A program made the translations under genes and the position numbers. The notes below the pieces were generated by a model that searched no databases, was not told the DNA's origin, and saw only the letters and a list, made by a program, of their open reading frames with translations. Positions 23,497-30,751 of a stretch of DNA of 39,349 nt are shown in pieces (positions within the stretch are counted from its first letter, which is position 1; the number at the start of each line of letters is the position of its first letter). The stretch is from AC-37 sp036389105 (lineage in GTDB: Bacteria; Actinomycetota; Thermoleophilia; Solirubrobacterales; Thermoleophilaceae), in contig DASVQK010000074.1 of the NCBI GenBank assembly GCA_036389105.1, positions 1-39,349 of the forward strand, given 5' to 3'.

Positions 23497-23502
23497 TATG
23501 CT
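23497..23502 (+). promoter_or_regulatory. -10 box of the QsdR-like tetR gene (leaderless-type)
   Basis: TATGCT ends seven bases before ATG 23510. This spacing favours ATG 23510 over the in-frame ATG at 23498, which overlaps the box itself. Confidence 0.55.
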
Positions 23503-23509
23503 CTGCGAC

Positions 23510-24106
23510 ATGACGACAGCCACCGCCGCCCGGCGGCGCGGCCGCCCGGCCGCCGCCAGCCGCGACGACGTGCTGCGGGCCGCCCTCCACCGCTACCTTC
23601 GCGGCCGCAGGGTCGACGTCCAGGCGATCGCCGCCGAGCTCGGGCTGGGGCGCACGACCATCTACCGCTGGTTCGGATCCCGCGACGAGCTGCTCGGCCA
23701 GGTCCTGGCACGGGCGGTGGACCCGGTGATCGACGAGGCGCGCGCCGGCGCCCGCGGGCGCGGCGGCCGCGCGCTGCTCGACACGTTCGACCGCCTCAAC
23801 CGCAGCCTGGCCGAGGCGCCGGCGCTGCGGCGGTTCGTGGAGGACGAGCGCGACGCGGCCCTGCGCGTGATCACCTCCGGGGCGAGCTTCCTCCAGCCGC
23901 ACATGGTCGCGCGCATAGCGGACCTGATCGAGGAGGAGGTGCGCGCCGGCAGGTACGACGCCCCGGTCGAGCCGCGGACCCTCGGCTACGCGATCGTGAA
24001 GCTGGCCGAGGCGTTCCTGTTCAACGACGCCGTCGCGGGCATGAGCGGCGACGTCGAGCGGCTGCGTGAGGTCGAGGCGGCGCTGCTCGGCGTGCGGCCG
24101 ACCTGA
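23510..24106 (+). CDS. TetR-family regulator, QsdR-like
   Basis: A 198-aa regulator with an N-terminal helix-turn-helix (about 20-60; VDVQAIAAELGLGRTTIYRW is nearly the QsdR consensus) and a helical C-terminal domain. QsdR-type proteins repress genes for hydrolase-type enzymes such as lactonases, and here the gene is divergent from a secreted hydrolase with an inverted repeat between them. The start is ATG 23510, seven bases after a TATGCT box. It is the last plus-strand gene before a long minus-strand run. Confidence 0.9.
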   Translation: MTTATAARRRGRPAAASRDDVLRAALHRYLRGRRVDVQAIAAELGLGRTTIYRWFGSRDELLGQVLARAVDPVIDEARAGARGRGGRALLDTFDRLNRSLAEAPALRRFVEDERDAALRVITSGASFLQPHMVARIADLIEEEVRAGRYDAPVEPRTLGYAIVKLAEAFLFNDAVAGMSGDVERLREVEAALLGVRPT

Positions 24107-24127
24107 TCTCCGGCCCCGGGGTAGCGC

Positions 24128-24496
24128 TCAATTCGCCTGGCGGTGAGCCCCGTCCCTGAGCACCTCCACCAGCTGGCTCGGGCTCAGGCCCACCCGGTAC
24201 GACCGCCCCGCTTCGCCGGCCGGGAACACCAGCATCGACGGGCGGTCCGACGAGCAGGCCACGACCTTCACGGCCGGGAAGTCGCGGGCGACGCGGAAGG
24301 CCAGCTCGCGCGACTTGCCCGCGTCGAGGTCGATGATCACGACGTCGGGCTCGATCCGCTGGAGCACGTCGAGCAGGCCGTCGCTGGCGGGCTGCTCGCT
24401 GACGACCTCGAAGCCCTCGTCCTCGAGCACGCCCCGCAGTCCCATGGACGCGATCGAGCCGAAGCGTCCGATGAGCACCTTGGTCGCTGACGCCAC
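24128..24496 (-). CDS. Stand-alone receiver-like protein (no output domain)
   Basis: A 122-aa protein with a single CheY-like domain (ATKVLIGRFGSIASMGLRGV; EPDVVIIDLDAGKS). The position of the phospho-acceptor Asp is kept (VVIIDLD), but the N-terminal acidic pair is missing (IGRFGS instead of a D-D motif), so phosphorylation is doubtful. The N-terminal half resembles those of the next two LuxR-type genes, suggesting duplication followed by loss of the DNA-binding domain. The start is GTG 24496. It may act by pairing with its neighbours. Confidence 0.75.
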   Translation of the reverse strand: MASATKVLIGRFGSIASMGLRGVLEDEGFEVVSEQPASDGLLDVLQRIEPDVVIIDLDAGKSRELAFRVARDFPAVKVVACSSDRPSMLVFPAGEAGRSYRVGLSPSQLVEVLRDGAHRQAN

Positions 24497-24579
24497 GGCT
24501 CGGAATCTGCCACCTCGGGCCTCGTCCCGGTAGAGGCAAAAGGGCAGACAGTCGGATCAGAGCACGCGTACGGACGTAC

Positions 24580-25209
24580 TCAGATGAAGCCCTGACGGGC
24601 GGCTGTGGCCACCGCGTGCGCCCGCGTGCGGCAGTTCATCTTCACCAACACGTCGTGCACGATGTTCTTGACCGTGCGCTCCGAGTAGGACAGCTCCTGC
24701 GCGATCTCGCGTGTCCCGCCGCCCTCGGCCAGCAACCGCAGCACCGCCAGCTCGCGACGCCCGAGCTGCCCCGCCGCCGCACCGCGGGCGCCGCCCTTGG
24801 CCAGGCCGTCGATCAGCCGCGACAGCAGCGCCGGCGGGAGCGAGCCGTGGCCGCTGACCACGGCTTCGAGGCAGCTGACCAGCGCGTCCGGCGTCAGCGT
24901 CGTGCGGACCAGGAAGCCGGCGAGGCCGGCCTCGACCGCGTCGAACAGCCTCTCCTCGCGCGCGTCGCCCACCAGACCCACGAGCCGAACCGGCCTGGCG
25001 CCGGCGATCTGGACGGCGCGCTGGAGCCCCGACGGCGAGTCGAGGTCGAACACCAGCATCCCGATTCCGTCGAGGTTCGGCTCGGGGTTGAGCATCGCGC
25101 TCTCGCCCGCCACCTCGAAGTCGTGCGCCTCGATGCACGCGGCCAGCCCGCGGCGAAAGATCGGGTTCTGGTCGTCCAGCCAGACCACGCGTGCGAGCCC
25201 GTCCGCCAT
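24580..25209 (-). CDS. LuxR-family regulator with degenerate receiver
   Basis: A 209-aa protein with a receiver-like N-terminal domain (ARVVWLDDQNPIFRRGLAAC, with Asp kept in LVFDLDSP) and a C-terminal LuxR-type helix-turn-helix (RRELAVLRLLAEGGGTREIA, then SYSERTVKNIVHDVLVKM). The end RTRAHAVATAARQGFI is almost the same as in the next regulator. ATG 25209 matches the start of the receiver fold; the frame is open further upstream without support. No kinase gene is nearby. It lies downstream of the large minus-strand accessory cluster and may control it. Confidence 0.85.
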   Translation of the reverse strand: MADGLARVVWLDDQNPIFRRGLAACIEAHDFEVAGESAMLNPEPNLDGIGMLVFDLDSPSGLQRAVQIAGARPVRLVGLVGDAREERLFDAVEAGLAGFLVRTTLTPDALVSCLEAVVSGHGSLPPALLSRLIDGLAKGGARGAAAGQLGRRELAVLRLLAEGGGTREIAQELSYSERTVKNIVHDVLVKMNCRTRAHAVATAARQGFI

Positions 25210-25353
25210 TCCGCGGAATCCCAGCAGGCGATGCGCGCCGATGTAAGGGGCCGTGAGACAGTCATTCGGCACGACCTCCGCGTGCGGCTGCCCGAATGTG
25301 CCGCCCGAGCGGGCGCCGCCCCGCACGTCCGGGAAGCGCTTTCGGTGCGAGGG

Positions 25354-25938
25354 TCAGACCAGTCCCTGGCGGATTCCCTCGGCCACGGCGTGCGCGCGGC
25401 TCCGCGCGCCCAGCTGGTGCTCGACCTCGCGGATCAGGGTCTTGATCGTGCGCTCCGAGTAGCTCAGCGAGCGGGCGATCTCGCGCGTGTCCGATCCCTC
25501 GGCGAGCAGTTGGAGGACCCTGAGGTTGCGGTCGTCCATGGCGCGCTCGGATTCCGTGGACTCAGGTTCGGCGGTCACCTGCAGGCCCGCCGCCGCCGCG
25601 CGCACGGTGGCCGCGAGCTGGTCGGCGGTCAGCGAGCTGCGCGGGAGCACCCCGGCAACCCGGTTCGACCGGGCCGCGTGGCGGGCGCGGCGCACGTGAG
25701 GGGAGTCGCCGGAGGCGCAGACCACGAGCGGGCAGTCGAAGCGGGAGGTGCGCGCCTCGTCGGGCGAGACGACGGCCACCGCCGGGTCGCCCCGAAGAGG
25801 ACCCTTCGCGCCCTCGAAGACGACCTCGATCGAGCCGTCCTCCTCCAGGCAGGTGACGAGGCCGCGCCTGAAGATCTCGTGCTCGTCGATGACCCCTACC
25901 CGCAGCAGCGCGGCGCGGTCCCCCGACCGTGTGTGCAA
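25354..25938 (-). CDS. LuxR-family regulator lacking the phospho-acceptor Asp
   Basis: A 194-aa paralogue of the previous gene: receiver-like domain (LLRVGVIDEHEIFRRGLVTC) and LuxR-type helix-turn-helix (LLAEGSDTREIARSLSYSER, then TIKTLIREVEHQL). The segment expected to hold the phospho-acceptor reads AVAVVSPDEA, with Ser in place of Asp, so control is probably independent of phosphorylation. The start is placed at TTG 25938, seven bases after a TACGGT box; the frame remains open to ATG 26001 and includes GTG 25947, either of which could be the start. Confidence 0.83.
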   Translation of the reverse strand: MHTRSGDRAALLRVGVIDEHEIFRRGLVTCLEEDGSIEVVFEGAKGPLRGDPAVAVVSPDEARTSRFDCPLVVCASGDSPHVRRARHAARSNRVAGVLPRSSLTADQLAATVRAAAAGLQVTAEPESTESERAMDDRNLRVLQLLAEGSDTREIARSLSYSERTIKTLIREVEHQLGARSRAHAVAEGIRQGLV

Positions 25939-25945
25939 GTCCCCC

Positions 25946-25951
25946 ACCGTA
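25946..25951 (-). promoter_or_regulatory. -10 box of the LuxR gene (leaderless-type)
   Basis: TACGGT on the minus strand lies seven bases before TTG 25938, matching the TANNNT spacing seen at other genes here. It supports the TTG as the start codon. Confidence 0.4.
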
Positions 25952-26027
25952 GGGCAGGGAGTTTCCCGCACTTTGCGAGCGTTGTCCAGCCCAGCCCGCA
26001 TCCCGAGCCCGATCCGGCTCCCGCCGT

Positions 26028-26051
26028 GGCACCCCCCATCTGGGGGATGCC
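26028..26051 (-). terminator. Terminator-like hairpin after the murein hydrolase gene
   Basis: Arms 26028-26037 and 26042-26051 pair over 10 bp with a 4-base loop. The single imperfect pair is a G-T wobble only in the minus-strand RNA, which suits termination of the minus-strand operon 21 bases after its last stop. No T-run follows. Confidence 0.55.
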
Positions 26052-26072
26052 AAAGGGCGGGTTGTCACGCCG

Positions 26073-29000
26073 TCAGTGCGCGGCGAGGACGTGCGCCGGC
26101 GGACCGACGCCGAGCCCCGACGGCAGCGATTGCGCCGCCGTGCCGCGCGACCGGGCACGGGCGACGAGGTCGGCGTAGATCCCGTTCTTGTCGTCGAAGT
26201 GCATCACGTCGCCGCTTGCGCCGCCGAAGTCGATCGCGCCCCAGCGGAGTCGCTGCCCGTCGCGTAGCGCCACGACCACCTCCTCGCTCATGTTGAGGAA
26301 ACCGAGCCGCGGGTCCCGCTGCGCCGACTGGCTCTGGTTGCGAACCACGAACGGAGCGTCGCCGGGCCACGTGCCCGCCGTCGGCAGCGTGCCGCCCGCC
26401 GCGGCCGGGTCCGCCCCGCCGAGGTTGACGTAGTCGCGCGCCATCACCGTGCGCAGGCTGACGCCGATCTCGTCCGGCGTCGGCGGCGGCGGGCCGATGA
26501 TCTCCAGCGTCTCCCAGCGCTCGGTCGTGACCGACGGAAGCAGCGTGCTCCACTGCGGGTCGGCCGGGTTGGCCAGCAGCCGGAAGTACGTCTTCATCGC
26601 CTCCGACTCCTCGTACAGCCCGCGGTACCAGGCGCGCGTGTCCCAGCTGCTCGTCCGGCTGGTGCGGCGCACGATCTCGCCCGGGATCAGCGAGTCGCGG
26701 CCCAGGATCAGTCGCGAGATCCGGTGGTAGATCCTGCCGAGCTCCACGTCGCGCGCGGCCTCGCCAGCCTCGTGCATGATGTACGGCAGGCCGAGGTAGT
26801 TGACGTCGATCGCCAGGCCCCACGGGTGCATGCCGCGCACCCGCGGGTCGCTCCGCCAGCCGCCCAGGTTCTGGATCCCGAACACCCGCTCCCAGTCGGC
26901 GGCCGACGCGAGCGACTCCGTGGTTCCGGATCGCAGTGTCGCCTCGGCGGCCTGGAGCTTGGTCAGGAACTCCGGCAGGAGACCGGTGACGGAGTGTCCG
27001 AAAACCGTGTCGGTGCGAGCCGCCTGCGTCGCCGCGAAGCTCGCGTAGTCGGCCGCCCCGTACGTCTGCGCGATCTGGTCGGGCGTGGGCTGCGGCCCGC
27101 CCATCGCGACGCTCTCCGGTGGACCGGCGTGCAGGCCCTGCTCGGCCGGCCCGGGCGCCGGCGCGGCGGGGCCCGCGCTGGGCGCCGGAGCCGCGGGCGC
27201 GGGCGGGGCCGCGGCCGCCGCCGCCCAGAAGCTGGTCCGCCCCTGCGCCCCGTCGTGGTTCTGCCCGACGTGGATGTGGTCGGTGTGCGGGTTGACGCCG
27301 CCGTAGGGGCGCATGCCCTGGGCGGCACGGCTCCCCGCGGTCCAGATCTGGCGGTTCCAGATGATCTCCTGGACCCCCATCCGCCGCGCGAGGGCGTGCG
27401 GGTTGCCGTCGGCGTCGGTGGCCAGCAGCTCGGCGACGATGGCGTTGGCGGCCGCCAGCTCCGTTGGATCGTTCGCGTTCAGCCCCCAGTCCAGGGCGCG
27501 GCCCTCGCCGTGCAGGCTGAGCGTCGTGCCGCCGCGCACCGGCCGGCAGTTGAAGATGCCCATCGAGCGGCCGCTGTAGCGGCGGCGGAACTCGTCGCGC
27601 AGCCTGATCGTGCCGGGCTGCGGCCCGCGGGCGCACGAGGTGCCCGTCACGTCGTAGCGGTACGGGTCGATCGGCGCGGTCATGCCGGTCGCCCAGAGCC
27701 CCGCCACCGCCGTGCCCGGCGCGGTCTTGTTCAGGTCCTCGATCCCCGGCTTGATCAGGTTGATCGACAGCTCGAAGATCGGCCTGTAGCTCTCCATGAG
27801 GTGCCGGAACTTGACCGCGTTGATGCGCGGCTGCGCCCATTCGTTCGAGCGCGGCTGCGTCTCGAGCGCCCACTGCTCCACCGTCCTGGGCTGGCCGTTC
27901 AGCTGCCACTGCGGCTCCCGGCGGTGCGTCTCGGCGGACGCGAGGAAGCGCGTGAACATCGCGGTCCCGCCGTTCCACTGAACGTAGTTCAGGGCCGGCG
28001 AGATCGATGCGAGCTGCGGGTAGGTGTTGCGCTGGAGCTGCGTGAAGTAGGCGTCGGCCAGGAGCAGCGACAGCGCATAGAACTTGGTGGTAGGCAGGAC
28101 GGTGAAGACGCCGCTCGAGACCGGAGTCACGTTCAGCTCGGCGTTGACCGCCGCGGGCGTCACCTCGGAGTCGAGGAACCCGCCGCTCGTCAGCGCCTGT
28201 ATGCGCTGCGCGAAGTGGGCCTCGTGGCCCGCCGCGGCCGCGTCGCTCGAGTCCCAGGTGTTGTCCTGGCCCGGGCGGGCGGTGACGACGATGAAGTGGT
28301 CCGTGCCGAGGTGCTCGTAGAACACGTGGCTGCGGAACAGCGTCCTCGCGTTCGCCTCGGTGGAGGCGTGGACGGTGAGCGGCGTGGTGACCGACTGGGT
28401 GCTGCCCTCCTTCGACCACAGCGCCAGCAGCACCTCGGGCATCTGATGGGAGTTGAAGCCGGCGCGCACCACGGCTTCGATCTCGGCCCGTGTGATGCCG
28501 GCATACGGGTTGGCCTGCACCGCGATCCCGGTCTCCCTGCGGATCCGCTCCGCGCTGACGCGGTTGGGCGCGGCCGGGTCCGTGGCGTGCGCGCGCAGCT
28601 GCTCGCAGTACTGGAAGCAGGTGTCGGTGGCCCGCGCGACGAACGGCGCGCCGTCGCCGGCCGCCAGCGCGCCGGCGATTCCCGCCGGACGGCTGTGGCC
28701 GTTGCCGAGCGACAGGCCCTGCGTGGCCGGCGGAGTGGGCGCCGGCGCGACGGCCGGCAGGCGGGCGAGGCACGCGTTGGCCATCGCCTCGGCGATCTGG
28801 TCGAGATAGCCGTAGGGGCCGAGGCTCCCCGCCACCTTCGCGGCCTGCGCGGCGTTGGTCAGGAACGCGACCTCCACCAGCGTCGCGGCCGTGCCGGGCG
28901 CGTGCCGCGCGGGCAGCAGGACGCCCAGGTCGCTCGACCTGACGCCGCGGTTGCTCACTCCGACGATCCCGTGGACGGCGTCGAGCACGGCCTGCGCGAA

Positions 29001-29348
29001 GTCGCGGCTGGCCTGGCTCGCGTTGACGGCGACCCACGCCTCGGTGCCATCGACCGCCGCGTCGGAGAACCCATTCATGTGGATCGACAGGAACAGGGCG
29101 GCGTTGTTGTCGCGCGCGACGAAGGCGCGGTCCTCCAGCCCGAGGTTCACGTCGGAGTCGCGCGTCAGGATCACGCGCGCGCGGTCGCCGATCCGCGAGG
29201 CGGTCTTCTGCGCGAGGTCGAGCGTCACGTTCTTCTCGAGCAGGCCGTTGGGACCGGTCGCGTTGTTGGGCGACGAGCCGCCGACCATGGCAGTGCCGCC
29301 GTGGCCGGGGTCGATGACGATGACTGGCAGGTTGGTGTCCGGTGGCAT
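26073..29348 (-). CDS. Multi-domain murein hydrolase: amidase, lysozyme-like region and two M15-like peptidase domains
   Basis: A 1091-aa protein. Residues 1-180 are a complete zinc N-acetylmuramoyl-L-alanine amidase (Amidase_3): His16 in VIVIDPGHGG, Glu38, His90 in LFLSIHMNG and catalytic Glu159 in TLVEVAFLTN. The middle (about 280-600) contains VLLALWSKEGS with Glu314, reminiscent of a lysozyme or lytic transglycosylase active site; this is tentative. At 605-700 an M15-like pattern appears (HGEGRALD, His613/Asp620; DHIHVG, 690-695). After a Pro/Ala linker (about 705-745) a second M15-like pattern has HPWGLAID (841-848) and MHFD (His1050). There is no signal peptide, so a phage-like release or injection route is needed to reach murein. 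GGGAGATAG precedes ATG 29348. It is the last gene of the minus-strand cluster. Confidence 0.88.
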   Translation of the reverse strand: MPPDTNLPVIVIDPGHGGTAMVGGSSPNNATGPNGLLEKNVTLDLAQKTASRIGDRARVILTRDSDVNLGLEDRAFVARDNNAALFLSIHMNGFSDAAVDGTEAWVAVNASQASRDFAQAVLDAVHGIVGVSNRGVRSSDLGVLLPARHAPGTAATLVEVAFLTNAAQAAKVAGSLGPYGYLDQIAEAMANACLARLPAVAPAPTPPATQGLSLGNGHSRPAGIAGALAAGDGAPFVARATDTCFQYCEQLRAHATDPAAPNRVSAERIRRETGIAVQANPYAGITRAEIEAVVRAGFNSHQMPEVLLALWSKEGSTQSVTTPLTVHASTEANARTLFRSHVFYEHLGTDHFIVVTARPGQDNTWDSSDAAAAGHEAHFAQRIQALTSGGFLDSEVTPAAVNAELNVTPVSSGVFTVLPTTKFYALSLLLADAYFTQLQRNTYPQLASISPALNYVQWNGGTAMFTRFLASAETHRREPQWQLNGQPRTVEQWALETQPRSNEWAQPRINAVKFRHLMESYRPIFELSINLIKPGIEDLNKTAPGTAVAGLWATGMTAPIDPYRYDVTGTSCARGPQPGTIRLRDEFRRRYSGRSMGIFNCRPVRGGTTLSLHGEGRALDWGLNANDPTELAAANAIVAELLATDADGNPHALARRMGVQEIIWNRQIWTAGSRAAQGMRPYGGVNPHTDHIHVGQNHDGAQGRTSFWAAAAAAPPAPAAPAPSAGPAAPAPGPAEQGLHAGPPESVAMGGPQPTPDQIAQTYGAADYASFAATQAARTDTVFGHSVTGLLPEFLTKLQAAEATLRSGTTESLASAADWERVFGIQNLGGWRSDPRVRGMHPWGLAIDVNYLGLPYIMHEAGEAARDVELGRIYHRISRLILGRDSLIPGEIVRRTSRTSSWDTRAWYRGLYEESEAMKTYFRLLANPADPQWSTLLPSVTTERWETLEIIGPPPPTPDEIGVSLRTVMARDYVNLGGADPAAAGGTLPTAGTWPGDAPFVVRNQSQSAQRDPRLGFLNMSEEVVVALRDGQRLRWGAIDFGGASGDVMHFDDKNGIYADLVARARSRGTAAQSLPSGLGVGPPAHVLAAH

Positions 29349-29380
29349 GGTCTATCTCCCTGTTGTCGTGGGACGACGGG

Positions 29381-30751
29381 TCACTGGCCCCCGCCTCCTC
29401 CGCCTGCGGCCCCACCACCGCCGCCACCGCCGCCGCCGCCCGTGTTCGGGGCGTTGCCCGCGGGGTTGGGGGTGTTGCCCTGGATGGTCGTGATCACGCC
29501 CGCGTCGGCAAAGCGCTCGAGCGGGAAGACGTCGCTCCTGAACTTGAGGTCCACCTCGCCGGTCAGGTTCGCCTGCACGTCGATCTCGTCGGACGAGTCC
29601 TTCTTGCTCGAGCTGACGTAGGCGACCGAGTTGACCGAGACGGCTCCGAAGCCGAGGAAGCCGCCGGCCGCGGCGGTGGTGTTCTGGAAGTCGAACTGGC
29701 TCGCGCTCTGGGCGGTGCCGCGATCCTCGGTGGCGATCCGGAAGCCCATCGTGGCGCGAATGCGGCCGCTGGTGACGACGATCCTGTTGATACCCATCAG
29801 GACCATCGTGGAGAGCAGCTCGTGGCGGCTCGAGGCCAGCTTGCGGCGCGCCGCCGGGACGAGCTTCTCCTCCGCGGACTCCTCGTCGAGTGAGACGTCC
29901 TCGCTCAGGCCGAGGTCGCCCCTGAAGTTGGGCACCGGCAGGTCGTCCGCGTTCTCGCGCACCTTCAGCCGGGCGGCGTTCTCCTCGATCTCGATGCGGA
30001 AGTGGCCGGGGTACTGGCCCGCCAGGTAGTCCCGCGCCTGGTTGTCGGTGATGTTGTCGGCCATGAACTGGTCGACGGTCTTGGCGACGTTGGCCAGCAG
30101 CTGGGCGAACGCCTCCATCTGCTTGATCGAGGCGTCCACGATCGCGTTGAACGTTCCCTTGATCAGGTCGGCCACGAAGGTCGGGAACGCGATCGCGTTC
30201 AAGGTCTCGCCGGTGACGCGGGCCACGTTGTTCGCCGCGCGCGGGCTGAACTCGTCGGCGGGTGGGGGCGGCGGCGGGGGAGGGGCGCCGGCCTGCGCCG
30301 TGGCGAGCGCCGCGGGGGCCGGTGCCCGCTCGGCGGCGGCCAGGGCGTTGTAGGTGTCGGCGGGCACGCCGGGCGGGGCGAGCTGACGGTCGTCCCGCGG
30401 AGCGGCGGCGACGACGGTCCGCTGGCGCAGGATCGGCTTCTGCCCGAGCTTCTTCGCCTGCGCGAACTCGTCGTGCACCAGGGCGGCGCTGTAGCCGGCG
30501 ATCTTCGTCAGGTTGTGGGCCAGCGCCCGCCGCTGCTGGGGCGGCAGCTCGCGGAAGGCCGGGCTCGACTCGAGCAGCGCGCGCACCTGACCGCGCACGA
30601 GCTGCATGACGGCCGGGCTCGGGGCCGGCCCGTCGGGACGGGCCGCGGAGTCGTACGGCCCGGGGAGCGGGTCGGTGGGCGTGGCCAGCAGGGCGGCCAG
30701 CGCGTCGCGGTCGATGCCGGCCGCGGGCGGCGGGGCGAGCGCGGCGGTCAC
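29381..30751 (-). CDS. Unrecognised protein, paralogue C of a three-member family
   Basis: A 456-aa protein sharing four blocks with two neighbours: an N-terminal helical block (LVRGQVRALLESSPAF, then LAHNLTKIAGY), a central helical block at about 187-235 (FVADLIKGTFNAIVDASIKQ, then NITDNQARDYLAGQYP), a block at about 297-335 (AARRKLASSRHELLSTMVLM) and a C-terminal strand block at about 398-416 (LKFRSDVFPLERFAD). A Pro run (about 160-168) and a Gly-rich tail flank the core. It has no signal peptide or catalytic motif and I recognise no family. The GTG start overlaps the previous paralogue's stop (GTGA), and the amidase gene follows after 32 bases. Confidence 0.82.
   Translation of the reverse strand: MTAALAPPPAAGIDRDALAALLATPTDPLPGPYDSAARPDGPAPSPAVMQLVRGQVRALLESSPAFRELPPQQRRALAHNLTKIAGYSAALVHDEFAQAKKLGQKPILRQRTVVAAAPRDDRQLAPPGVPADTYNALAAAERAPAPAALATAQAGAPPPPPPPPADEFSPRAANNVARVTGETLNAIAFPTFVADLIKGTFNAIVDASIKQMEAFAQLLANVAKTVDQFMADNITDNQARDYLAGQYPGHFRIEIEENAARLKVRENADDLPVPNFRGDLGLSEDVSLDEESAEEKLVPAARRKLASSRHELLSTMVLMGINRIVVTSGRIRATMGFRIATEDRGTAQSASQFDFQNTTAAAGGFLGFGAVSVNSVAYVSSSKKDSSDEIDVQANLTGEVDLKFRSDVFPLERFADAGVITTIQGNTPNPAGNAPNTGGGGGGGGGGAAGGGGGGQ

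Noticed and set aside
26724..29621. A 965-codon open frame on the plus strand opposite the murein hydrolase
   Set aside because: It is extremely rich in Arg, Val, Gly and His with no domain, and lies exactly opposite a gene with full catalytic motifs. It is a GC-bias shadow.
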